A stretch of DNA of 64,000 nucleotides. It comes from Amyelois transitella. Lineage: Eukaryota; Arthropoda; Insecta; Lepidoptera; Pyralidae. Shown in pieces: positions 1 through 12,000 of the stretch (position 1 is its first letter; each line of letters opens with the position of its first letter). The notes beneath the pieces are model-generated. The model was not told the origin of the DNA, made no database searches, and was given only the letters and a program-made list of their open reading frames with translations. The stretch covers positions 779,001 to 843,000 of the forward strand of contig NC_083515.1 of the NCBI RefSeq assembly GCF_032362555.1, given 5' to 3'. Both the position numbers and the translations under genes were made by a program.

Positions 1-71
1 ACAAACAAATTTCTAAACCAAAGAAACATTTTTGTAAATATGTTTTCAAATACTGACTGTTTAATTTTCAG

Positions 72-200
72 CTCTCAGAATACTTGTCCGTGGTAAAGCA
101 GTACATGATAAATGAAATAAAACAGATGGCTGAAGAGTCCAAGAATAAACTTGATGAGAAATCCAAATTTATAAGAAGAAGGTGTTTGAGCAAAAAGTGA
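72..200 (+). CDS. Terminal coding exon of an unrecognised gene
   Basis: A polypyrimidine stretch and AG at 70-71 precede an open frame of 42 codons ending in TGA at 198-200. The peptide begins LSEYLSVVKQYM and ends RRRCLSKK; it is charged, Lys/Glu-rich and probably helical. An AATAAA lies 116 bp after the stop, as expected for a last exon. The rest of the gene is left of the window. I do not recognise the protein and assign no function. Confidence 0.65.
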   Translation, partial: LSEYLSVVKQYMINEIKQMAEESKNKLDEKSKFIRRRCLSKK

Positions 201-555
201 AATGACCAAAACAGTTTAGTCTATATTCGTGATATTTTTATAGTAATATTTGGTATTTTAATACAACTGTAATACATGTATGTCGAACAGCGCAGAACAG
301 TGCAACATACTTCAGAATAAAAACTGAATGAAAACTCTAAAAAATAACAACTTTTTTACAAGAACATTTTTGGATTTAAAGTTGAAATCCAAAAACGAAA
401 TGCTTTTGCTAGCCCGCTTATAATAGCACACAATTTATTTAAAATGGCAGTCTCTGATAGCCTCAAATATTTTCACTCCATACAAAAATTTAAGTGATGC
501 GCAGGTATGTTGATGTAACTTTTAAGAGTGGTAATATTGCAGATAATTAAAGACA
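201..555 (+). terminator. 3' UTR and poly(A) signal of the first gene
   Basis: AATAAA occurs at 316-321, a usual distance after the stop at 200. The sequence from about 340 to 555 is AT-rich and shows no gene or recognisable repeat. Confidence 0.5.
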
Positions 556-787
556 GTGTGGTTCCCGGCACCATTAAAAAAAATAGGACCACTCTAGCTC
601 CTTCCCATGGATGTCATAAAAGGTGACAAGGGGTAGGCTTATAAACTTGGGATGGGCTAGCGACATGTCACTATTTGAATCTCAATTCTATCATTAAGCC
701 AAAGAGCTGAAAGTGGCCTCTCAGTCTTTTCAAGACTGTTGGCTCTGTCTACTCCACAAGGGATATAGACAGGATTATATGTATGTA
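556..787 (+). repeat. SINE-A copy
   Basis: This is a member of the dominant ~255-bp family of this window. The family starts GTGCCGTGTGGTTCCCGGCACC-like, carries internal blocks reading AGGCGACTAAGGGATAGGC and TCAGTCTTTTCAAGACTGTT, and ends GGGATATAGACGTGATTATA followed by (TGTA)n. This copy lacks the first few bases and has a short deletion near position 645. Confidence 0.85.
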
Positions 788-1616
788 TTTAAGACTTGAA
801 CTTGGCATGAAGACACATAATTGATCAAGAGAAATCTGCCATACATAACATATATATGAAAAATATTTATGAGTTGAAGCATAATAATGTTTGGAAACTG
901 ACATCACAACCAAGCCCCTATGTAAAAAATAAAAACTGTTTGTGCTTTCACCACCATGTATCTTTTTAGTAAATTTTGCTATGAGTACTAAGGTTATCTT
1001 TTGGGCCAAACGGAAACTTCTGTATTTTACTATTGAAGGAGGTCGAGTGTCCGTTATATATGTATAAAACTGTTTCAGTAAGAAGACAAATCTGAAATGA
1101 CGTCAAGTACTTGTCGGTGAAAGATTGTAGGGTTAGCAAAAAAAAGTATTTGTAAAAGTATTTTTTATCAAAATCAATAAAAAATAGATGTATTGTACAT
1201 TGAATGTATTATAAAAATTGATACAAGAAAATAATATAAAGCAATGAAGAAAAGGTAATAGAGTCAGAATTAAAAAAAATCTATCAGAAGGACAAAATCA
1301 ACATGCAAAACAAAACAAAAAAAAGCTGTTTTTTTTTTCATGCAGTACCACTGTGTGTGAGTAAAAACGGCAATAGTTTGCAAGTGGTGGTCATGATTTT
1401 GGCTGCTATTTCAGATAAATTTCATACGTAACATATTTTGTGTACTTTCTAAGTTTTACAGAAATCATTGTAATGTCAAAAATTCAACTTGTAAAATTGT
1501 AATTGTTATGACTGATTTATGAGTGCCTTTTGGACACTATCTTTGACTTTGTAATCAATTTTAATTATTAATAATGTTTAGAATAAATATGGATTTCTTA
1601 TTAAAACATTTATTTA
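788..1616. other. AT-rich intergenic stretch, no gene seen
   Basis: Only short ORFs without family resemblance occur. Homopolymer A and T runs are frequent, and no repeat family seen elsewhere in the window was recognised. Confidence 0.5.
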
Positions 1617-1874
1617 CATACATACATACGGTCACGTCTATATCCCCCGCGGGGTAGACAGAGCCAACAGTCTTGAAAAGACTGAATGGCCACATTCAGC
1701 TATTTGGCTTAATGATAGAATCGAGATTCCAATAGTGACAGGTTGCTAGCCCCTCGCCTAAAAAAGAATCCCAAGTTTGTTAGCCTATCCCTTAGTCGCC
1801 TTTTACGACATCCACGGGAAAGAGATGGAGTGGTCCTATTCTTTTTTGTATTGGTGCCGGGAACCACACGGCAC
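1617..1874 (-). repeat. SINE-A copy with target duplication
   Basis: A near full-length copy in reverse orientation, running from the CATA-rich tail to the GGGAACCACACGGCAC end. The flanks both read ACATTTATTT, which supports retrotransposition with a ~10-bp target-site duplication. Confidence 0.85.
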
Positions 1875-2009
1875 ATTTATTTATTTGTAAGATAACTGAA
1901 TTTCAACCCCATCATTCATTAGACCATCCAGCTGAACATGTTCTCAGCTGAACACACCTTCCAGTTTTGTCTTCTTGGATCTGTCTACCCCATCCTACTA
2001 AATTTATCA

Positions 2010-2171
2010 AAGCAAAAGTTTGTAAGAATGTGTGGTTTTTGTTATTCTTTCACGCTTAAGCTTCTGAATAGATTAATAAACTTTGCAGTACTATGACTCT
2101 CTTGTTACAATAGCATAATAAGTTAAATTTTATAGACATTAAGAGCAGACGGAATCGCGGGCAACAACTAG
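2010..2171 (+). mobile_element. Degenerate Helitron-like 3' end
   Basis: The segment ends GGAATCGCGGGCAACAACTAG followed by T, which resembles the CGCGGACGAAGTCGCG hairpin plus CTAG terminus of the intact copies at 7343-7553 and 9523-9733. The 5' part is only weakly similar. Confidence 0.5.
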
Positions 2172-2460
2172 TAAGGAATAAAGAAGTTAATGTTATTACA
2201 TTTTTTTTAATTCAATATTATACGTATAATTGCTGTAGAAAATTATACAATGACAATAGAACTACTTACTTTGCCTGATCGTAATAAACAAAACAATTTT
2301 ATTGCGTGTTTATTAATTTAAAACTTTATTGCACAAAAGAAATGAACAAAAAGCGGACTAAGTACCGCGTGTTGTGAACTAAATAATTGACATTTCTAAT
2401 CTAAACCTATTATTAAAAATACAAATAATATTATTTAATTAAAAAAAAAACTATTCTAAA

Positions 2461-2739
2461 TTACAGACTAAAAATATAGGAAGGGTTCACGCAGGCAACA
2501 TTCCCGCGCTGTATTGCAATAGCAATACGCTGCGCAAGAGAGCTGCCCGCGCGAGGGTCACCTGTTTCCTCCCTCAGACGTTTGCTGAGCGCCTTGTGAA
2601 GCTCCCGCGCGCCCTTGCCCCAAGGACCGAGTGTCCCGACATCAAAGGGTGCGAACTCGTACTGGATGCCGAGACAACTGTATTTTTCAAGAACCACGAT
2701 TTGTTTTAGTCTAGACCTAGACCGAATCACATGAATCAA
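2461..2739 (-). pseudogene. Retrotransposon polymerase C-terminal fragment (probable)
   Basis: An open 92-codon stretch contains GTLGPWGKGAREL, followed by RLREETGDPRAGS and AIAIQRGNVA. Blocks of this type (TLGPWG...TGDPRSGS...IQRGNA) are common at the C-terminus of insect retroelement reverse-transcriptase proteins. No RT core, start context or introns accompany it, so it is probably a short relic. The assignment rests on recalled similarity. Confidence 0.5.
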
Positions 2740-2877
2740 GGCTTACACGGGACTTTTGATCATTCACCCAATGTCATGGTTAGAGACAAGAAGTTACGAA
2801 ATAAATTACCACGAACTCTTTGTACCTACTTACGTAGGTATATCTATATATTCATTACTCTATAACCTTTTGATTCG

Positions 2878-2890
2878 GTTGCCTAGCAAC
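2878..2890 (+). promoter_or_regulatory. RFX X-box upstream of CFAP52
   Basis: The sequence GTTGCCTAGCAAC fits the RFX X-box consensus (GTNRCC, 0-3 bases, RGYAAC) with two near-perfect inverted half sites. It lies 87 bp before the CFAP52 start codon. RFX factors control cilia and flagella genes across animals, so position and target agree. Binding is inferred. Confidence 0.75.
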
Positions 2891-2976
2891 ACCCAAACAG
2901 GCTTACAAAGTATTTTTTTGTAATAATCGGTTTGATAATATTATTTGTATAGTGTGAAAACAAATACTGACTGAAG

Positions 2977-3022
2977 ATGGAAGTGAAGAATTTGGAAACC
3001 TACGCAATTATTGGGTTTGATG
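2977..3022 (+). CDS. CFAP52: CFAP52 exon 1
   Basis: Encodes residues 1-16 (MEVKNLETYAIIGFDG). The donor is GTAAGA and the exon ends in phase 1. The next intron is 3.1 kb and contains a Tc1 relic and several SINEs. Confidence 0.88.
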
Positions 3023-6000
3023 GTAAGAACTTACCTTTGTATTTTGTATCTAATTACTTTGCTATTGTAAAAACTGTAGGCGAAATCAAGAGGCCTAAAA
3101 CGAAATTTATTATCTATCTACCAAAATTTATCAGATTTTATGATGAATGATGATTATAAGCGAGAGGTTTTTCTTTTGCCGGCTTGCCCCGGCAATCTAG
3201 AAAAAGAACTTTTTCCTTAGTCTTACGGCTTACGGCCTCTGTACGGTATATATTTATTTATTTATTATTTATTTTGTCGCCTCTTGCGATATCGTTGACA
3301 AGACACTTGGCAAATATGTCTACAGTAGAGTTAGTTTTGAAAAAACTTGAAACTGGCTTAATATGGTGCAATTGTGATTCAAATAGATTCAGGTTCTTAG
3401 CACATTGCTTATAATCCCAAGATCCGGGTTGCATCCTTACCTTTCTGGAAATAAACCCATGGTATCCCTTTGACCATAGATCCTGGATTGGGTGAGTCAG
3501 ATTTTTCGAAACTTCGTAGGTAAACCTAACAAGGATCATGGTTACACATACGATCGCGTTCATATCTGCAGTCATAGTTTTAAAATTCTTACGGGTTAAA
3601 ATAGCGTGCACTGTGGTTCCACTAGACACACACACACATGCATATTTAAAAAGAATAAATATTCCATCAAATGAATACGGTCTTTAATACCAATGATTAC
3701 TAAGTAAAACAGTTTATTATTCTATGACATATAACATAACAAAACAGAAAGAGACGGTAATCAACGATGGCCGAACTGGCCCCGATAATTGTCGATCGAG
3801 ATATCGTCGTCTCATTATTTGCATAAGATTTGCCAATAGAGGAAAGCCTGCGACTGCCAGACTTATGACATTTCTATAAGGTTGAAAGTTTATCTGCACA
3901 CGACCCTAACATAGGTAGTGGTTCCTTTGAAAGTTATTGGGTAGCGATTTTATTACTTGTGTGAGCAAGTGAGATCTAAGATATATTAGATAATCTCGCT
4001 TGCTCACACTCGCTTGTTCTAGTTACTAGCGTTACTTGGATTTCGAAGTTATTCAAGAATTTTTTTTGCCTATTAAAAAAAAAATTGTGTTACTGACAAT
4101 TTTTAATGTTTCAAGGTGCCATTTGAACTAAGTAACTGACTGACTAACTAACTGATATCTAAGAATTACAAACACGGAAATCAGCAAGAAATATTAAACA
4201 AGAGGGAGAAAATAAAACATTCAATAATTAAAATTAGTAAATTTTATTGAAACAGTTTACCTATAGTTTTCTTTACATATTGATGATTATATAAAGCTAT
4301 ACATACAGCATATTACACTAATTGTATCATCTACTTATCTCCTGTTATTAAGGTCACAGCTTAATTATTCGTTTTCATAAAGAAAAGATATTGAAGCTGT
4401 CCTTAAATACTATCTAAGTAATTAGTAGTTTTAATATAAACTGGCAGAACCTTTCACGCACTATATGGACTCGATGCACAGGGCACAAATGATATTGTTG
4501 GCATATAATCAATCGGATAAATATACCGCACAGTTGGTAACATGATTTCTTCCAGCACTTGCACACAATGAGCAGCTGTAGCGCGTCCTGCTATCCACAT
4601 CTGTTCCCCAGGTCCAGCAGCACTCATCCAGCCCCACATATTTACAGATATGTGTCCAGACTCCATATTTGGCACAATATTTTTTTCTTCATACCGAGTT
4701 GCATTTCTTCGCCATAAATGAAGCCTACCGTGTAGTGATGACTTAAACGAACTTTTCGTCCGTAAATATCGCTTCTTTCCAGGCAAAATCCAAATACTGC
4801 CCAGCAAATTCTAAACATCTTTGCTTATTTATTTCGGATAAAAACGGCTTTCTTGCTGGCTGTCTGTGGTGTAGTCCCTCACGATGCAAACTCAACGAAC
4901 AGTAACCAATAATGTGTCGAACTGTTCCGCAAATATTCTGGTCGGTATGAAGCCATTATTTTCGTACTGTTCCACCATGCATCTCCGCTGTGTAGCTGTC
5001 GCTGTGTTGATTATTAGCGGACGACGGTCGCTGCGCGGTCGACTTTTTACACTACCCTCTTCTTGATGGCGCGTTACCCAACGTTTCACCGCTTGTTGTT
5101 TATTGTGTTATTTGTGTGAATGTGTGAGTGATAGCAGCGATGCAAGCTATAAAGTTTTGCGAACTATGACTGCAATTATGAACGCGACCGTACATATATG
5201 TACATACATATGGTCACGTCTATATCCTTTGCGGGGTAGACAGAGCCATCAGTCTTGAAAAGACTGAATGGCCACGTTCAGCTATTTGGCTTAATGATAG
5301 AATTGAGATTCAAATAGTGACAGGTTGCTAGCCCATCGCCTAAAAGAGGAATCCCAAGTTTATAAGCCTATCCCTTAGTCGCCTTTTACGACATCCATGG
5401 GTAAGAGATGGAGTGGTCCTATTCTTTTTTGTAATGGTGCCGGGAACCACACGGCACCACGGTTACACATTTTGTATATATTAGGTATATAAGTCGGGTT
5501 TTTACAAGAAGCGACTTCCGTCCGACCCCCGCAGCCTCTATAGAGGAACCTAACCTATATTGGATCCATGGTTACACATCCAGTTGCCTGAATGTGCAGG
5601 TTTCCTCACGATGTTTTCCCTCACCGTAAGAGCATCGGTTAGCATTCAAACTAATGTATCTACATAACTTTTAAAATAGTCATTGGTATATGGCAGAGGT
5701 GGGATTCGAACCTGTGCCTTTCTGCGCATCACACATTTTAACCGGGCACCTTACCGCTTCGACCACTGAAGGACTTTACTTGACTTTATTCTTTTGACGG
5801 CCTCTGTGGCGCAGCGGTAGTGCGCTTGTCTGTGACACCAGAGGTCCCGGGTTCGAATCCCGGCCAGGTCATGATGAGAAAATAACTTTTTCTGATTGGC
5901 CTGGGTCTTGGATGTTTATTTATATAAGTATTTATTATAAAATATAGTATCGTTGAGTTAGTATCTCGTAACACAAGTCTCGAACTTACTTCAAAGCTAA

Positions 6001-9000
6001 CTCAATCAGTGTAATTTGTCACGTATATATTTATTTATTAATCTCCATCGAATTCCTATTCCTTTATTTATATTTATTATTAACCTTTAAATTTGGCTCT
6101 TTACAGGCTCAGCCATCAAAGGTCTCAAGGTACATCCAGATGCGGTACATGTGATTTATCCCATGGGCAATAAAGTGTGCATTCAGGTAATGTATATATC
6201 TTTAAAAATCTTCGGCTAACCGTACCTTGTGGTTCCCGGCATTTATGAATAGAATCACTCCATATCTTTCCCACGGATGTCGTAAAAGGCGACTAAGGGA
6301 TTTGCTTGTAAACTTTGGATTCCTCATGTAGGCGATGGGCTAGTAACCTGTCACAATTTGAACCTGAATTTCTCTGTAAAGCTATATACAGGGTGACTTT
6401 TAATTCAACTGCATAAACATAACCGTTAAGTGTACTCATTTAAAGGATATTTAAAAACGTTAAAAGAAAAATATCAATTCATATTTCAGAAAGTACGAAA
6501 AAAAATAAAAGTATCAAAATACACGATCCTAAATACGTCATATCAGCCCGGCCGGCGGAAAAGCGACGCGTATCAGAGGTCAACGACACATTTCATTCAG
6601 CTAAGCGATCTCGACAACTCTGTACTTTGCTTGATCATGATACTAGAAAAAAAAATGCCGACATTCTTTTACATGTTTAGTTTTAATTTCTTTTTGTAGT
6701 ATTGGTCTTTAATAAAGCGTGTGACGTAGTTTTTGAGGGTTTTTTAAATGTGAAAATGATGACGTTTAATTTAAATAAAAATAGGCCCAAACGGCTCAGA
6801 AGCATGGGTATAGTCTATGTTTAAAAGGATGCAGTTGTTTTAAATGTCACCTGTATACAGCTGAACATGGCCTTTCAGTCGTTTCAAGACTGTTAGTTCT
6901 GTATACCCTGCAAGCGAAATAGACGTGACTATATGTTTGTATGTAATACTTAACATCTCATATTGTCACACCTTTTTCTCTGTCCCGTCTGCCCTGAAGT
7001 GGTTATTTGATCATTCTAATTGAATCATCAGTTTATTTGTAAAACAGTACCTATAGAGTTACATGATACAGGTTCACTATGTTTTGACATGTTGAGAATT
7101 GTTGATTCCAGGACTGGAAGACCAAGAAGATGTCTTTCCTCAGTGGTCATACGAACAGTGTGTCGACTGTGGCTGTTTCTCCCAAAGGAACTTACGTTGG
7201 ATCCGGTCAGATCAACCATATTGGTTTCAAGGCGTCAGCGAAAGTATGGGATTTCAAGACAAGGGCCATGATTGGAACTCATGAACTGCATAAGGTACAG
7301 TTCCTTACCTTTCGGTTGCCATGGCTGCTTTCTTATAACTCACTAGCTGTTGCCCGCGACTTCGTCCGCGTGGAATCGATCCCGCGGAAACTCCGGGATA
7401 ACAAGTAGCCTATATGTTATTATGGATCTTCAGCTACACACATACCAAATTTCATCGTATTCGGTTCAGTAGTTTTTGCGTGAAAGAGTAATAAACATCC
7501 ATACAGACATCCTGACATACTCACAAACTTTCACATTTATAATATTAGTAGGATTATTATTCTATTTTATTTTTTGAGCCGATAGGATTAGCAACCTGTC
7601 ACTATTTGAATCTCAATTCCATCGTAAGCCAAACAGCTGGACGCGACCTTTCAGCTGTTCAAGACTGTTGGGTTTAGCTACCCCGCAAAATATGGAGACG
7701 TGATTAAACGTAGTTATGTAATTTCGGGATCCCTTTCATTCGACTAATTTTTTTTGTCCTATTTTAGTTTGGCATTACGAGTTACGCATACTATTTTTTG
7801 TCATAATAGTTTTTTGGCATAATTGGTTTTGGCATACTATTTCAATAGGCATAAACTTAAATTTAGACTAATTTATTTTTTGCGCGGAGCAGATGTAGTG
7901 TAATGCGCTATAAGGCGAGTATATCTTAGGTTTGGTTAGGTTATGCTAATAGTATTATATGTATGCTTAAAGAAATATGCCTAAAAAGTTATGTCAAATA
8001 ATATTATGCGTAACAATTATTAGGCTAAACAAAGGTATGTCAAGTAAAATTATGACACAAAATTTTATGCTAATAGATAGAGAACCTGTAATTTCTGCAG
8101 GTGCGAGTGGAAGCCCTCACCTTCACGTCAGACGAGCGCTACATGATATCCCTTGGCGGTCGTGATGATGGCTGCGTGGTCCTTTGGGACTGTGTCAACG
8201 GAGCTGCCACCGGAACGGCGGCTGCCACCAAGCTGACAACCGGAGACGCTATGACCCTGACCCCGTTGAATTTGAGGTCAAACTCGTTTGTCACTGGCGG
8301 GGATTGTGAGTATCGTTTTTTCTTCGGGCACGCTATGACCCTGACCCCGTTGAATTTGAGGTCAAATTCGTTTGTCACTGGCGGGGATTGTGAGTATCGT
8401 TATTTCTTCGGAGACGCTATGACCCTGACCCCGTTGAATTTGAGGTCAAATTCATTTGTCACTGGCGGGGATTGTGAGTATCGTTATTTCTTCGGAGACG
8501 CTATGACCCTGACCCCGTTGAATTTGAGGTCAAATTCGTTTGTCACTGGCGGGGATTGTGAGTATGTTTCTTTCTTCTTCAGAACGTCGTCGGTGGTGGA
8601 ATAGATAAGGTGCTTGGTTAAAACGTGTGTTGCGCATAAAGGCACCGGTTCGAATCCCACCGCGGCCGTGTACCAATGGTTTTGGCCTCTGTGGCGCAGC
8701 GGTAAATACGCTTGTCTGTGACACCGGAGGTCCCGGGTTCGAATCCCGGGCAGGGCATGATGAGTAACGAACTTTCTCTGATTGGCCTGCGTTTGGATGT
8801 TTATCTATATAAGTATTTATTATAAAATATAGTATCGTTGGGCTAGTATCTCGTAACACAAGTTTCGAACTTACTTCGTGGCTAACTCAATTTGTGTAAT
8901 TTGTCCCATATATATTTATTTATGGTTATTTTCGAAGTTATGTACTTACATTAGTTTGGATACTAGCCGATGCTGTTACGGTTAGAGAGAACATCGTGAG

Positions 9001-12000
9001 GGAACCTGTACATCAGGCAACTGGAACCATATGATCCAATACAGGTTTGGTTCCTCTACAGACGTTGCGAAGCGACTCCCGCCTGAACCTTTTCAGACGA
9101 AGTCGCTTCGTGTAAAAACCCGATATACCCAATCCAGGATACAGGCTCCTCTGCAGGATGGTGAGGATGAAACCTGGGTTAAAGCCAGGAGGAAGAAGTT
9201 CTTTCTTTCTCTCCATTATCATTCTGATTTTTATAAGCTTCTGTTTCGAGGCGACTAAGGGATAGGCTTATACCTAAACTTGGGATTCTTCTTTTGGGCG
9301 ACGGTCTAGCACCATGTCACTATTTGAATCTCAATTCTATCATTAAGCCAAATAGCTGAACGCGGCCTATCAGTCTTTTAAAGACTGTTGGCTCTGTCTA
9401 CCCCGGAAGGGATATAGACGTGATTATATGTATTTTTGCAATTCAGTCCTTTCAAGACTGTTAGTTCTGTTTTTCCCGCAAGAGATATAAAAGTGGGTAT
9501 AAGTATATGTATTTATTTCACACTAGAGGCCGCCCGCGACTTCGTCCGCGTGAAATCAATCCCGCGGGAACTCCGGGACAAAAAGTAGCCTATATGTTAT
9601 ACTGGATCTTCAGCTACCTACATACCAAATTTCATCGTAATCGTTTCAGCAGTTCTTACGTGAAAGAGTAACAAACATCCATACTGACATCCTGACATGC
9701 TCACAAACTTTCGCATTTATAATATTAGTAGGATACATTTACAGTAAAGCACAATGTTATACAATTTTAGCCCATTACCATTGCAGCTAATCTCCGCGTG
9801 TGGAACATCCGCGCTGAGAGCAAGAACTTGGACGTGGCCGACGTCTCCCTTGGGAAGCTGAGGCGAAGCGTGCGCAGCATTGCCATCAGCAAGGACGACT
9901 CCTACGGCTATGCGGGTACCACGTGAGTTACCAAAGACATCGTTACCAATTCATATTGTTCCTTTTTCCAACTAGCGTAAGGTTGGTTTCAGAGTGACGG
10001 CGGTTGACCAACTATTACCATAACTTCTACAGACATCGTTACCAATTCATATTGTTCCTTTTTCCAACTAGCGTAAGGTTGGTTTCGAGTGACGGCGGTT
10101 GACCAACTATTACCATAACTTCTACAGACATCGTTACCAATTCATATTGTTCCTTTTTCACCTAGCGTAAGGTTGGTTTCAGAGTGACGGCGGTTGACCA
10201 ACTATTACCATACCTTCTACAGACATCGTTACCATTTCATATTGTTCCTTTTTCCAACTAGCGTAAGGTTGGTTTCAGAGGGACGGCGGTTGACCAACTA
10301 TTACCATACCTTCTACAGACATCGTTACCAATTCATATTGTTCTTTTTTCCAACTAGCGTAAGGTTGGTTTCAGAGTGACGGCGGTTGACCAACTATTAC
10401 CATAACTTCTACAGACATCGTTACCAATTCATATTGTTCCTTTTTCCAACTAGCGTAAGGTTGGTTTCAGAGTGACGGCGGTTGACCAACTATTACCATA
10501 CCTTCTACAGACATCGTTACCAATTCATATTGTTCCTTTTTCCAACTAGCGTAAGGTTGGTGCCGTGTGGTTCCCGGCACCAATAGAAAAAGAATAGGAC
10601 CACTCCATCTCGCTCCCATGGATGTCGTAAAAGGCGACTTAGGGGTAGGCTTATAAACTTGGGATTCTTCTTTTAGGCGATGGGCTGGCGACCTGTCACT
10701 ATTTTAATCTCAATTCTATCTTAAAGCCAAATCGCTGAACGTGGCCTATCAGTTTTTTCGAGACTGTTGGCCCTGTCTACCCCGCAAGGGATATAGACGT
10801 GATTATATGTATGTACGTAAGGTTGGTTTCAGAGTGACGGCGGTAAGACCGTTGACCAGCTATTACCATTTGGTATACTCGCTGTGATTGGCTGATGGTG
10901 CGTTGCTTATTTAGCTGTGATTGGCTTATATCGTTGGGCCTAGATACATACATACATGAAGTCACGCCTCTTTGCCGGAGGGGTAGGCAGAGACTACATC
11001 TTTCCACTTGCCACGATCTCTGCATACTTCCTTCGCTTCATCCACATTCATAACTATTTTCATGCAAGCTCGGCCGTTTCGGGTACTCTTGACCGGACGT
11101 CTATATCCCTTGCGGGGTAGACAGAACCAACAGTCTTGAAAAGACTGATAGGCCACGTTTAGCTATGATTTAATGATAGAATTGAGATTCAATTAGTGAC
11201 AGGTTGCTAGCCCATCGCCTAAAAAAAGAATCCCGAGTTTGTCAGCCTATCCCTCAGTCGCCTTTTACGACATCCATGGGAAAGAAATGCAGTGGTCCTA
11301 TTCTTTTTTGTATTGTTGCCGGGAACCACACGGCACTTTGAAGTGACTTAGGGGTAAAACATGAAAATTTTCACGGAACGAAAACAAATGGAATGTTTCT
11401 CAATGTGCGTGGTATGTTATTACAAGCGACTATTAATAAAGCCTGTTTCAGGAGAAGAATATTAAGTACTAGCTGTTGCCCGCGACTTCGTCCGCGTTAA
11501 TTTCGAGTTCAATCTTAATCATACAGTCAGATAATCTTATTTATATGTTATAGGTATAATGCTGTCGTATAATGATAAATGACTTTGAATTTTTAATTTC
11601 ATAACTTATTTGCAGGCAAACTGATGCCTTGAGTTCATTCAAATGTCGATAACTTTTTTTTTAGTGAACCGATTTTGATGAAACAAACTTTAAATGTTAT
11701 TCTGAGTTAAAACAAAGCAATTGGTGAAAGTTTGAAGTAAATCGGTTCAGTACTTTCGGAGATAATCGTGATCATACATACAGACAGACAAGAAATTCAA
11801 AAAAAATATTTTTGCTTTCTATTATTCATTCTAAGTGTCCATCTATCCATTTCAGTCAAAAATACTAAATGTACAGACAAAATATTTTTACTGTTTTATT
11901 ATATGTATAGATTATTTGTCGCAGAACTGGTGATATGATCAAGTTCTCCATCAACTACCCACCTGACCCGATGGCTTATGTCATGAACATCAAGCCTTCC

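Noticed and set aside
749-1009. ORFs over SINE and RTE copies, such as those reading MLAHRLKKNPKFV or [16 protein letters not shown]
   Set aside because: They recur wherever SINE-A occurs and reflect open frames of the repeat, not genes.
3258-3635. 125-codon minus-strand ORF
   Set aside because: It covers a SINE-C fragment and shows no protein-like pattern.
5800-5872. tRNA gene-like sequence with A and B boxes
   Set aside because: The same sequence recurs with a common body at 8683, 15469 and 60838, and the acceptor stem does not pair well. It is a SINE head.
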